From: Anaerotignum sp. MB30-C6
Lineage (GTDB): Bacteria > Bacillota > Clostridia > Lachnospirales > Anaerotignaceae
NCBI RefSeq assembly: GCF_030908465.1
Contig: NZ_CP133078.1
Coordinates: 2,232,001 to 2,296,000 of the forward strand
Length of the DNA: 64,000 bases
Direction: 5' to 3'
Below the pieces are notes generated by a model, which was not told where the DNA came from, made no database searches, and saw only the letters and a program-made list of their open reading frames with translations. Of this stretch, positions 8,644-16,442 are shown piece after piece (the first letter of the stretch is position 1; each line of letters begins with the position of its first letter). The position numbers and the translations under genes are program-made.

Positions 8644-9080
8644 ACTATTTTTTCTCCTTTCTCAAAGTAAATCAAACGACATTGTATCTGATACCTTGCC
8701 ACGTTCTCCCTAGCGTCAGTGACATAACCCTCGTTTTCTGCCTCTATGAATAAGGGTTCACGCATATTTCCTAAGTAAGGAAGCTGTTTTATCCGACTTT
8801 TTTCTTTTAGCCATGTGGCAAACTTCTCATAAAACCCGCTATTTCCAAGGTTCGTATCCACATCACAGCCGTATTCCTCCACACTGCCAAAGGTGAATAC
8901 AAACTGGCACAAAGCACTGCCGTCAATATAAGTTTTTATTTCCTTCTTAGCAGGGACACCGTCAATGCTGTATTCCGTGGGACAAATCCCTAGATAATCC
9001 ACATGAAACACCCCATCCTTTAGAAATGGACAGCTAATAAGGTACTCTCTAATGAATTCTTTTAAACTCTTAGTTTCCAT
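8640..9080 (-). CDS. tail terminator / minor capsid protein
   Basis: 146 residues, matching the head-tail completion protein that precedes the major tail protein in A118-like phages (minor capsid 3 position). Features include LGICPTEYSIDGVPAKKEIKTYIDGS and a C-terminal RYQIQCRLIYFEKGE strand. It probably caps the tail tube at the head end. It overlaps both neighbours by a few bases, so this set of connector genes is tightly coupled. Confidence 0.65.
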   Translation of the reverse strand: METKSLKEFIREYLISCPFLKDGVFHVDYLGICPTEYSIDGVPAKKEIKTYIDGSALCQFVFTFGSVEEYGCDVDTNLGNSGFYEKFATWLKEKSRIKQLPYLGNMREPLFIEAENEGYVTDARENVARYQIQCRLIYFEKGEKIV

Positions 9081-9468
9081 GGATTTTCCCTGCCCCCTTT
9101 AAAATCTCCTCAGCAAATTGTGCTTTCATGCGTAGAAACCAGTAGGCCCCTCGCATGGGTGCCCCGTTAAATTGTAACGACCGCTGGGTTAAGACTTTTT
9201 CCTCTCCCCTTCTAGCCCAAGGTGAACCCGTGCTAGGGCTCACCATCACCTTGCCATAATACAGCATTTTTGCGTAGGGAGCAGAGTAAACCACTTCTCC
9301 ATTTTTGGCATTAATACCCTTTTGCAAAGCCCCTGTGTCAAGGGGTGTAAAAGGAGCCATAAGCCGCACAACTTCTTGATCAATATATCGCTGTACCCTG
9401 CCGTCTCCTCCTAAGCCGTGTTTTTTCTTTAACTCATCCAAACTTTGAAAGCTCACAGAATTGCTCAC
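9070..9468 (-). CDS. head-tail joining protein (minor capsid 2-like)
   Basis: 132 residues; pattern VVRLMAPFTPLDTGALQKGI..VVYSAPYAKMLYYG matches minor capsid 2/HK97 gp10-like proteins, which have the same P.DTGAL..S core and join tail to head. It overlaps the genes on both sides. Confidence 0.75.
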   Translation of the reverse strand: MSNSVSFQSLDELKKKHGLGGDGRVQRYIDQEVVRLMAPFTPLDTGALQKGINAKNGEVVYSAPYAKMLYYGKVMVSPSTGSPWARRGEEKVLTQRSLQFNGAPMRGAYWFLRMKAQFAEEILKGAGKIHGN

Positions 9469-9830
9469 TTGGCCACCACCTCCCAGTGCTGCAAACCTTT
9501 ACTGCCATAATCTAAGGTGTTTACCGATAAAATAGTAAGGCTTTTCCCAGAAGAAACACCCTGCATAATTTTATCCTCAGGCCGTAAAGTAAAATATGCC
9601 GTAGGATTCATTTCAAACTCTCTGGCAATACCAAAACTTCTATTGGATTTGACCGTAAAAGGAATAAAAATATGTACCTCGTTGACCTCATAAAGCCCCT
9701 CTTTGTTAAGTCTTGCCCCTATTTCTTCCTGCCAAAAAATCCCTTCAATTACCGTTGGCTGCATAATATATTTACGATAAATGGGGTCATAAAATCTATT
9801 AAATACAGTACATACTTCGTTGGAATTCAT
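9465..9830 (-). CDS. head closure protein (minor capsid 1-like)
   Basis: 121 residues; matches the small beta-rich proteins of A118-type phages (VFNRFYDPIYRKYIMQPTVI..EVHIFIPFTV..YFTLRPEDKIMQG). By position it is the head-closure (stopper) protein. It is 3 bp after the upstream connector gene and overlaps the next by 4 bp. Confidence 0.65.
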   Translation of the reverse strand: MNSNEVCTVFNRFYDPIYRKYIMQPTVIEGIFWQEEIGARLNKEGLYEVNEVHIFIPFTVKSNRSFGIAREFEMNPTAYFTLRPEDKIMQGVSSGKSLTILSVNTLDYGSKGLQHWEVVAK

Positions 9831-9833
9831 ACC

Positions 9834-10184
9834 CTACACCCCCAAATATAAAAGCCCCGTTGGTAGCAGATAACGGCAAACAGCAATGGAAAGACGTTCC
9901 TCCTCCGTAGGGGTGTTGGTAACACTAGCAGCATAATTTCTCATAATTTTCCCAACACTCTCCGCCACAATTCCGCCGCCTTCCTCGTTGATTTTGAATG
10001 CTTCTGCAACGGCGCAGCAAGCCTTTTTCACCAAGGCGTACTCATCGTGGTAGGTAGTCGCCCGCCCAAAAGTGACCATGTCGATATACTCCGACGCCCG
10101 CATGGAAAGTCGATCAAAATCAGCCAGGGGGATGTCATTTCCCCCAAAGCTATTCTTATAAAATTCATAGGACGCATAAGCCAT
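9834..10184 (-). CDS. head-tail connector (adaptor) protein
   Basis: 116 residues, helical, beginning ASYEFYKNSFGGNDIPLADFDRLSMRASEYIDMVT. It has the D..LS.RAS.YID.VT pattern of gp6-like phage head-tail adaptors that bind the portal. It is the first gene after the capsid and a small coiled-coil gene, the normal place for the adaptor. Confidence 0.75.
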   Translation of the reverse strand: MAYASYEFYKNSFGGNDIPLADFDRLSMRASEYIDMVTFGRATTYHDEYALVKKACCAVAEAFKINEEGGGIVAESVGKIMRNYAASVTNTPTEEERLSIAVCRYLLPTGLLYLGV

Positions 10185-10201
10185 AGCCTATACCCCCTTT
10201 C

Positions 10202-10423
10202 TTACTTCACCGATTCTGACTGCTCTGAAATCCCCGTTTTGTCCGCTTCTTTCTTCTGCAAATCAAGCGCCTTCTTCAAGGCCTTATTTTCATCAAGAAC
10301 TTTTTTCTTTTCTTTACGAAGTTTCTCAATTTCTGACTGTAATTCTTTATTCTCCTCAGCAAAAAGACTCAAGTCTACCTCATCTTTTTCAGTTTTTGCG
10401 CCAAGCCCGATCATTTTCGCCAT
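10202..10423 (-). CDS. small coiled-coil phage protein
   Basis: 73 residues, almost all a Lys/Glu-rich coiled coil (LFAEENKELQSEIEKLRKEK...). It begins MAKMIGLGAKTE. Small proteins of this kind often follow the major capsid gene in clostridial and lactobacillal phages; no function is assigned. It has a good AGGAGG ribosome site. Confidence 0.6.
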   Translation of the reverse strand: MAKMIGLGAKTEKDEVDLSLFAEENKELQSEIEKLRKEKKKVLDENKALKKALDLQKKEADKTGISEQSESVK

Positions 10424-10438
10424 TATAAAACCTCCTCC

Positions 10439-11311
10439 TTAAGCTTTGTGAGACAAATAAATGCCCGCTACTTTATTTTTGTAAACGTCTACAATTCCGT
10501 ATTTACGATATTTTACAATATAGCTGTCAGCGTCAGGGTTTCCCGAAGGATCAATGACATCGCCCACAACGTGCTTGTCAAACTTAATGACTGCCCCTTT
10601 ATGTACAATCATGAAGTTGATATCCTTGCCATTCACCGCTTTTTTATAGTGGCCCACTTCCTCCCCTGTTGTTTTGCCATCCATAAGGTCAATAGCGGTA
10701 TAAAAGCGGCTCTGGGGTACTTTGCGAATCACTTCGAAGCTGGTCAAAACCTCTTTGGATTTTGTGGTGTCCAAAGCCATGACGCTATTTAAAAGGGCAT
10801 GGGTAGCGTATAAAATTCTACCTTCCTCAGGAACCTCATCTTCGTCCATTTTGCTTTTTGCTGCCATCAAAGCCTCTAAGAACGCCTCACCTGCTCCAAA
10901 ACTTCCCGGCGCTGCCACAGAAATACTTGCTGTTCCTGCCAAGGTTGCAAAGGTAAAGGCATCAGCCTCTGGGGCAACCTTTTCTCTTTGTAGCGTTGCC
11001 CCAGCCATATGGAAAGCAACCTGAAAAGTTTCTGCGTCGTCCATGGTATCGATGGAAAGCTTTGTGCCTCTGTCATAGTTGAACGTAGCTGTTTTCCAAA
11101 CCACATCCACAGAACCGTTGGTATAGCCGCTGTTTCGGTCGTAGTTGCCCAAACCAGAAACACTAATTTGCGGGTATAAAATCTCGTTACCGTTGCCCCC
11201 TGCCTTCATCATATTACTATCACTAATTAAGTCAGCGGTTACCGAAGCTGTTTTATAAACCTCGTCAATTAAGTTTGTATAATTCTTTGCCAAAACAATG
11301 CTGTTTGCCAT
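10439..11311 (-). CDS. major capsid protein
   Basis: 290 residues. It resembles the major capsid proteins of A118-like siphophages (MANSIVLAKNYTNLIDEVYK..ASVTADLI; later VDVVWKTATFNYDRGTKLSIDTMDD), probably an HK97-fold shell protein without a delta domain. It follows the scaffold gene closely, supporting the call. The sequence is intact. Confidence 0.85.
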   Translation of the reverse strand: MANSIVLAKNYTNLIDEVYKTASVTADLISDSNMMKAGGNGNEILYPQISVSGLGNYDRNSGYTNGSVDVVWKTATFNYDRGTKLSIDTMDDAETFQVAFHMAGATLQREKVAPEADAFTFATLAGTASISVAAPGSFGAGEAFLEALMAAKSKMDEDEVPEEGRILYATHALLNSVMALDTTKSKEVLTSFEVIRKVPQSRFYTAIDLMDGKTTGEEVGHYKKAVNGKDINFMIVHKGAVIKFDKHVVGDVIDPSGNPDADSYIVKYRKYGIVDVYKNKVAGIYLSHKA

Positions 11312-11326
11312 AAAGTCTCTCTCCTC

Positions 11327-11875
11327 TCAGTTCTTTAAAGATAATCCCATCAATGCTCTCATTTTGTTTTCTTCCACACTGGTCATACTCACACGCCCCA
11401 TACCCATCATCTCTAAAGGTCTATTGGGGTTCAAAAAGTAATTTTTGTCTTTGGTCAATTCCTCAAAAATTTCCTTGTCCTCTTTGCCTTTGTTGACCTC
11501 CATGGTTACGGCTGTCTTAAACTCAGCAAAAACCGCTTTTTCAGTCAGTTCATCTCGCCACTGGTTCTCTCCAATAACCTGATTAAAGCGGTTTTTCAGA
11601 TAAACCTCCTGAGCGGCCTCCTCTTCCTTTTTCAATGCTTCTTCTTTCTCCAGAGCAATCTTATGTTCCAATTCTTCTAGTCTCTGTTTAAAATCGCCCT
11701 CTTTATGTAAGCCTTCCTGCAGTTGCAACAACTGTGTTTCCAAACTTTTTTTGGTGTTGTTTAGCGCATTAAAATCCCCTCTTGCAACAAAGTTCTTGCC
11801 AATCCCTTCGGCAATTTTCTTTTCCAATTCCTGTGGATTTTCCAACCCTTTTAAAATTTCTTTTAACCATTCCAT
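11327..11875 (-). CDS. phage capsid scaffold protein (GP20-like)
   Basis: 182 residues with a central long coiled coil (about 40-100, rich in Glu/Lys/Leu) and a C-terminal helical part; matches phage minor structural GP20 scaffolds. Scaffolds shape the procapsid and are released or cut later. It lies directly before the capsid gene. The 440 bp between it and the portal gene hold no recognisable gene. Confidence 0.85.
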   Translation of the reverse strand: MEWLKEILKGLENPQELEKKIAEGIGKNFVARGDFNALNNTKKSLETQLLQLQEGLHKEGDFKQRLEELEHKIALEKEEALKKEEEAAQEVYLKNRFNQVIGENQWRDELTEKAVFAEFKTAVTMEVNKGKEDKEIFEELTKDKNYFLNPNRPLEMMGMGRVSMTSVEENKMRALMGLSLKN

Positions 11876-12315
11876 ATTTTTCGTCTCCTTCCAATTCTCC
11901 TGATGTTCATAATGAAGACTCTATCCTTTTTCTCCGGCCAGTCCCGGTGCCGAGCCGCCTCTTTTATCCCTAGACACGGGTAGCTTGCAGTGATAATACC
12001 CTTTCGGGCAATCAAAAAGGCTTGTTTAACGTCTATGCCCAAAGACAAGTATGAAGATCTTAGGGACTCTGTCCCCAATACCCCTGCAAGGGACGTTGTC
12101 CCTTGACCCTTTTTGAAAGAATCTATCCTTTCGTCTCAATTAAATGTTAAACTCAAAAGGATTAGACCTTGGAACCCTGTACCCAACACCGAAGAACCTA
12201 ATCCTTTCGGTTTAATTAAACCCCAAACTCCAAACTCTGATAGCAAGCCTAATAAAAGTTTTGATTGAACTTTTACAAAAGTTCATAGGGTTTGGGGCAA
12301 CGCCCCATAATCTTT
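11876..12315. other. portal-scaffold gap with a repeat element
   Basis: In A118-like phages a MuF-type head morphogenesis gene normally lies here; none is present. A frame of about 70 codons (12078 to 11863, minus, TTG start) overlaps the scaffold start; I cannot identify it and do not call it a gene. The upstream part holds the inverted-repeat element described for 12061-12120, and a second palindromic piece at 12288-12312 (GGGTTTGGGGCAACGCCCC). Confidence 0.5.
12061..12120 (-). repeat. dispersed intergenic stem-loop repeat, copy 1
   Basis: Contains GCAAGGGACGTTGTCCCTTG (12090-12109), which can fold into a hairpin, followed by ACCCTTTTTGAAA. A diverged copy lies at 22061-22116 (GCAAGGGATTTCATCCCTTA then ACCCTTTTTGTAAA). 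The shared order, compensated stem and location between genes suggest a mobile or multiplied palindromic element. Confidence 0.6.
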
Positions 12316-13596
12316 TCATCCATCTATGTCCTGCAAAGTTTTCTGTGCCTCATCCCAGGTTTCGTTGGGATTTAACCATTGCCTCAGTTCCACCTTGCTT
12401 TTGATCCCCAGCTCCAAGGCATCCTTAAACTGTCCCCAAGTTTCACTACTGCTTTCAATCATCTCATACGACCAGTCAAATCGAACGCCATAATCCCCGA
12501 GGGGCGTCAACTCGTAATAGTTGGCAAGTACGTTGCAAGCATAAAGATAATCTCGTACACCCTTTTCCACCGTAAGACGAATGTCACCAATCATAGCATA
12601 GGTGTCATAAAGCCCCGCCTTGATTTCTGTGGCCGTAGCCCCTCTCGTTTCTGGTGCCGTTAAAATGCCCTTACTAGTACCAATACATTTTTCTAAAAGC
12701 CCAAATAAATATTGTAACCGCTCATAATAGCTGCTGTGACGAATTTCAGGGCTAAAAACCTCAATCATATCCCCGTTTTCCTTGCCATGGGCTGCAAAAT
12801 ACATTTTGCTAGGCATGCGGTACTTTCCTGTTTTGGGGTCCTTTTGAAACATGCGTTCATCAGCGAAAATCTTTACCTCTTTTAACTTATACTCATCCTG
12901 AATTTGTGCAAAACAATCAAAAATCTCCTGAATCAAACTATCACAGCCATAGGTAATTGGCACACCATATTCATCGCTGAATTTACGATTATCCACAGGA
13001 GATTGGAAGTATGCAAATAACACCCGATCCACTCCAGCAATGGCCTTATCCTCAATTTCCGCCCATTGGTCTAAAAATGCATCGTTACCCCACTGATCTG
13101 TCACCTTATTTGTTATATAAAGGTTCTCACCGGTCACCTGATAATTCACCCATCTGAAATATTGTCTCTCCCCCTGCTTTACGCTATCGGCTAAAACTGT
13201 GGCTCTGGTAATGTGGTTGCCTTGCTTTTCGTGAATGACCATTCGCTCCTGAGATACAATATCAAATTGAATTCTCCCAAGCCTTACATAGGGAACAATC
13301 ACACATCCCCCTGTCCCCAACATGCGGGAAATCACTGGCTTCATTCGCTCCCAAACTTCTCCTAGGCATTGGTCAAGGAAAGTCACCCTGCCGTTGTTTC
13401 CAACCACATCCGCTGAACTTTCGTTAATGGCAAGGGTTGAAAGCTTATTTGCAAAAATCGCCGTAAAGTTCACTCCCTCTGTTGCCTCATATTTTTGGGT
13501 AAAACCCATATTTTCTGCCCATTGTTCCCCCGTTGTCTTCGTTACCTCTACCCCAAAAATCCGTAAAATGTACTCCCATACTGTTCTAAGCATCAT
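12316..13596 (-). CDS. phage portal protein
   Basis: About 426 residues; the portal dodecamer is the entry channel for DNA at the capsid vertex. The sequence resembles SPP1/A118-type portals (GVNFTAIFANKLSTLAI; MLGTGGCVIVPYVRLGRIQFDIVS; TATEIKAGLYDTYAMIGDI). I place the start at ATG 13596 (MMLRTVWEYILRIFG), preceded by GGTGGGG. It overlaps the 3' end of the terminase gene by 11 bp. No frameshift is seen. Confidence 0.85.
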   Translation of the reverse strand: MMLRTVWEYILRIFGVEVTKTTGEQWAENMGFTQKYEATEGVNFTAIFANKLSTLAINESSADVVGNNGRVTFLDQCLGEVWERMKPVISRMLGTGGCVIVPYVRLGRIQFDIVSQERMVIHEKQGNHITRATVLADSVKQGERQYFRWVNYQVTGENLYITNKVTDQWGNDAFLDQWAEIEDKAIAGVDRVLFAYFQSPVDNRKFSDEYGVPITYGCDSLIQEIFDCFAQIQDEYKLKEVKIFADERMFQKDPKTGKYRMPSKMYFAAHGKENGDMIEVFSPEIRHSSYYERLQYLFGLLEKCIGTSKGILTAPETRGATATEIKAGLYDTYAMIGDIRLTVEKGVRDYLYACNVLANYYELTPLGDYGVRFDWSYEMIESSSETWGQFKDALELGIKSKVELRQWLNPNETWDEAQKTLQDIDG

Positions 13597-14806
13597 AATT
13601 CCCCACCAATCTATAAATATTATATTCAAAACTGTACTCATCGGCATCTAAAATGTCTATATCACTGCTGCCGTTATCCAATCTCTTGTCTTCTAAAACC
13701 TGACTATCCCACACCGCCGTAGTAAGCCCCTTTACAAGGTCCTCGCATTCCCCTTCGACAACGTGGTATCTCTCCCCACCCATCAGCAATAATGTACAAC
13801 GAATCCTGTCGTTAATGGGCCGCTTAATGCTATTGTAAATGGGGTATGTAGTGTGCTGACGGTAGCTGTTAATCATGGTTTGCTCGGCACTGTCACAATA
13901 AACACCGTTGGGATACCCATAATCCCGAATCACCCCTTCCACAAAAGCACAAAACTCTTTCTCCAACGCTGGAAACCCCATGCCCGTTGCCGGTAGACTT
14001 TTGGCTCTAAGCTTGTACATATGGTTATCAAAGGAGATTCCCGTAGCCACAAAAGCATGGTTGGATTTGTTTCCACCAAAATCGTGGCCAATGCCAATAT
14101 AATCAAACCGCTTGGGCAAATCTGCCTTGGGAATCATAAACTTCTTAGGGTTATCTGCAAATTCTTTATAAATCAATCCTTCTGCCAACGCCCATTTTCC
14201 TAGTATGTATCGATCGTATAAAACCGTCCCTTTATATTCTTTCTTCAAATTTTCCACAAATTCTTTCCCTAAAAACGGGTTGTCATCCAATGTGTAGTTT
14301 TGCAAATAAATATCGGCATTACTTTTCAAAAATTTGTAAAACCAGTGATTTGGGCTTTCTGGGTTGCAGGTGCCGTCAAAGCAGCTGTAGGGCTTGTCCA
14401 ATCGGCTTTTTAGCATATGAAAAACCCCTTCATGCCAAGTTACCACCTCGTCTCCGTAACAATATTTGATGCTAGCACCTCGAATTCGATCCACCTGATT
14501 TTCCTTGTCCGCCCCCAAACAATAACACTTCTCCCCAAATAGCATGGCTGTGTTGTCTGATCGAATATCAGAAACAAGAGCTGGTGTAAAAATTTTCTGC
14601 AATGGCTCAATAATATTTCTTTGTAGCGTTCCCTTTGTGTTACCCAAAATCACCACTAATCCGTCTTTTCCCCTTGCTGTACGGATCCTTCGAGGAATCA
14701 TGTAATAGTCCAAATATGTTTTCCCCGAGCGGGTCGCCCCGGATTTAATGTTCCAGCGGCAGTTGGCATTATTCCAATATTCCTTTTGCTTACTGCTTAG
14801 CTGCAT
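13586..14806 (-). CDS. terL: terminase large subunit
   Basis: 406 residues, PBSX-type terminase large subunit. The packaging ATPase has Walker A GATRSGKT (about 23-30) and a Walker B-like KYCYGDEVV; the nuclease half has candidate acidic residues in IGHDFGG, YCDSAEQ and LDADEYSFEYN. All expected motifs are visible, so it looks functional. It pumps DNA through the portal with the small subunit encoded just upstream. A good GGAGGGG ribosome site precedes the ATG. Confidence 0.92.
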   Translation of the reverse strand: MQLSSKQKEYWNNANCRWNIKSGATRSGKTYLDYYMIPRRIRTARGKDGLVVILGNTKGTLQRNIIEPLQKIFTPALVSDIRSDNTAMLFGEKCYCLGADKENQVDRIRGASIKYCYGDEVVTWHEGVFHMLKSRLDKPYSCFDGTCNPESPNHWFYKFLKSNADIYLQNYTLDDNPFLGKEFVENLKKEYKGTVLYDRYILGKWALAEGLIYKEFADNPKKFMIPKADLPKRFDYIGIGHDFGGNKSNHAFVATGISFDNHMYKLRAKSLPATGMGFPALEKEFCAFVEGVIRDYGYPNGVYCDSAEQTMINSYRQHTTYPIYNSIKRPINDRIRCTLLLMGGERYHVVEGECEDLVKGLTTAVWDSQVLEDKRLDNGSSDIDILDADEYSFEYNIYRLVGNYDA

Positions 14807-14862
14807 TGTTTATCCCCTCCAAAATACCATCTAACTTTTCATAAATCTGTAAATCCAACTCC

Positions 14863-15246
14863 TCACTCCTCCTTGGTTTTGTCCGCCCATCCTTGAAAAT
14901 TGTTGGTCAACGTAAATTTCGCCCCATGTAGCCCGTCCTTGTCATAAAGACGGGCCTCGGCATATCCCTCAAGCATAAGCCTTGCCCTTGCAATGGTTTC
15001 AGAGAACTTCCCTTTGTAATTTAAAAAATCTTGCCTAGATAAAAACCCCAGGGCGAAGGCAAGTCCAGCAACAGTTGGCGGTTGAACACCAACCAAAGTA
15101 GGCTCACCATTTTTTTGATAAACCACACTGCCGTACTCATCTCTTAAAACCTCTCGCCTGCACTTTTTGAAATAGTCCTGTATTATTCCTTCCAAAGCTT
15201 CCTTGCTTTCATATTTAGGCAAGCCCTTCCTGTTGCTCTTCGACAT
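14863..15246 (-). CDS. terS: terminase small subunit
   Basis: 127 residues from ATG 15246 (MSKSNRKGLPKYESKEALEG), chosen because GGTGG lies 8 nt upstream; earlier GTG codons overlap that site. The protein shows the small-subunit layout: YFKKCRREVLRDEYG, then QPPTVAGLAFALGFLSRQDFLNY, a DNA-binding helix-turn-helix-like part, then a helical oligomerisation part. It recognises DNA for packaging. It is the first gene of the module; no phage early gene lies before it. Confidence 0.8.
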   Translation of the reverse strand: MSKSNRKGLPKYESKEALEGIIQDYFKKCRREVLRDEYGSVVYQKNGEPTLVGVQPPTVAGLAFALGFLSRQDFLNYKGKFSETIARARLMLEGYAEARLYDKDGLHGAKFTLTNNFQGWADKTKEE

Positions 15247-15628
15247 CAAAACCACCACCTTCCTTCAAAAAGTCTCTTTTGTTTTCTTACCTAATCACGT
15301 CACGCTCACACAGCTCCATCCAGACGGATGTCTTTCGCCCTCCTTACCCATAGTGCCTTTTTGTCTCCTTCTGCTTACTAAATATTACAATCTAAGCAAA
15401 CCAAAGTATTCTTTAGAAAAAATCATTTCATAAATAAAAACCCAATATGGTACTGTATAGGATAAACATTTATGTCCTCTATGTTCAAAAATGTAACTCC
15501 TTTTTCTTACTTTTCCCCAGCATGGAAACCACAATCTTATTGTAAAAATGAAATTTTCACTTCCCTCCCTCTCAGGCCGTAGACTAACTTGAAGCAAGCG
15601 CCAAAGAGCATAGCTTTCTTCATACAAA
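15247..15628. other. intergenic upstream of the phage module
   Basis: About 380 bp without a convincing gene. An 80-codon frame on the minus strand (15627-15385) has no ribosome site and I reject it. Any promoter for the phage late operon should lie here, but no clear -35/-10 pair was found. Confidence 0.4.
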
Positions 15629-15655
15629 AAAGGACACCCATTATGGATGTCCTTT
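15629..15655 (-). terminator. intrinsic terminator after small genes
   Basis: On the minus strand an 11-bp stem (one U-G pair) with a 5-nt loop, AAAGGACATCC / GGGTGTCCTTT, followed by a T run. It ends the transcript of the two small genes upstream and insulates them from the phage module. Confidence 0.8.
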
Positions 15656-15659
15656 TCCT

Positions 15660-15800
15660 TTATCTTTTTGTATTTGGCCCCATGCCTTCTTTTATAGAGT
15701 TATGAGAATCATTCTGATTCTGTACTTTTTGAGATTTTGTCTCATTATTGAATTTATTTTTACTTCTTTGTTCCTGCTGTCTTTTTTGGAATTTATCCAT
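15660..15800 (-). CDS. small hydrophilic protein, hypothetical
   Basis: A 46-residue product (MDKFQKRQQEQRSKN..), very rich in Gln, Asn, Lys and Ser, without hydrophobic segments. ATG 15800 follows GAGGTG at 5 nt spacing, and an intrinsic terminator follows the TAA. The composition recalls minor small acid-soluble spore proteins, but I see no family signature; function unknown. It is probably transcribed with the 51-codon gene just upstream. Confidence 0.55.
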   Translation of the reverse strand: MDKFQKRQQEQRSKNKFNNETKSQKVQNQNDSHNSIKEGMGPNTKR

Positions 15801-15850
15801 AAAATCACCTCAGACTTTTAATACTCAGTGCCAAAAACCTAGCGAGGGTA

Positions 15851-16006
15851 TTAATTAATTCTTCCTGCTTTTTCATGTCCATGCTTTGCCTTCCCTTGAA
15901 TCTCCGGGACAGGAGGAGCATCGTTTTTCTTGAATTTCGTTTTGTGGTTGCTTTCTGTTCCATGGGGTTCTTCTGGATTTGGTCGTCTCATACCTGCTTT
16001 AGCCAT
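15851..16006 (-). CDS. small basic hydrophilic protein, possibly spore-related
   Basis: 51 residues from ATG 16006, with GAGGTG 6 nt upstream; the longer frame to 16057 lacks a ribosome site. Sequence begins MAKAGMRRPNPEEPHGTESN and ends with KAKHGHEKAGRIN. It is Pro/His/Lys-rich with no membrane part. Small proteins of this look occur in spore-forming Clostridia, but no function is known to me. It is paired with a second small gene and followed by a terminator. Confidence 0.55.
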   Translation of the reverse strand: MAKAGMRRPNPEEPHGTESNHKTKFKKNDAPPVPEIQGKAKHGHEKAGRIN

Positions 16007-16093
16007 TTTTTTCACCTCAAAAATAGTGTTACAAAAAATCAAGAGAACTATGCACACGAAAATTTTCCAAAATTATATGACAGCTTATCTACC

Positions 16094-16222
16094 CTATCAC
16101 TATATCATACTTGTTTGTCCCTTTCGTCCAATTCTATCTCCTTAAAGTATTCATAACTCCATATCCTTAAAATCTTACTATTCTATTACTATATCAGCAT
16201 TGTCCGTCCCTTTTGTCCAATT
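16094..16222 (-). repeat. pair of 40-nt direct repeats, possible promoter region
   Basis: The segments 16094-16133 and 16183-16222 match at 33 of 40 positions, offset by 89 nt. On the minus strand each reads AATTGGAC.AAAGGGAC. and then a GATATAG core. Copy 1 also gives a promoter-like pair (TTGGAC, 16 nt, TATGAT) pointing to the small genes at 16006 and 15800. The remaining sequence from 16223 to 16390 holds nothing I recognise. Confidence 0.5.
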
Positions 16223-16391
16223 TTTACGCCGACTACCATTTATAGAGACACTTTAGCATTCCATTCACATTTAATCTTGTCCAAGCCCCCTGCATTTCCC
16301 ATTCACCTCGTAAAAATCTTTGACCATATTTCATGAAGTACTTTGCTCGCCTTTGCCTTCACAACTTAATACGAATAAAGCCAGTCTTAAA

Positions 16392-16432
16392 AAGAGGGGG
16401 TAACCACCGTTGTGGTTACCCCCTCTTTATTC
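16392..16432 (-). terminator. valS terminator
   Basis: A 17-bp perfect inverted repeat around a 4-nt loop (AAAGAGGGGGTAACCAC / GTGGTTACCCCCTCTTT), just after the valS stop. A or T tracts flank both sides, so it could work in both directions. Confidence 0.85.
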
Positions 16433-16442
16433 ATTAAATTTC

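Noticed and set aside
11863..12078. 71-codon minus-strand frame with TTG start between portal and scaffold
   Set aside because: Its start lies in the palindromic repeat and it overlaps the scaffold start. A faint likeness to intron maturase ends (LGI....A...RKG) is too weak to claim.
13586..13647. Portal start at 13647 (MPMSTVLNIIF)
   Set aside because: It would lie well inside terL without a ribosome site; ATG 13596 has GGTGGGG and gives the expected N-terminus.
15385..15627. 80-codon minus-strand frame containing SLRPEREGSENFIF
   Set aside because: No ribosome site and lies downstream of a terminator; probably chance or a repeat-derived frame.
16094..16222. Possible start of a CRISPR array
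   Set aside because: Only two diverged repeats with a 49-nt spacer and no further units or cas genes.
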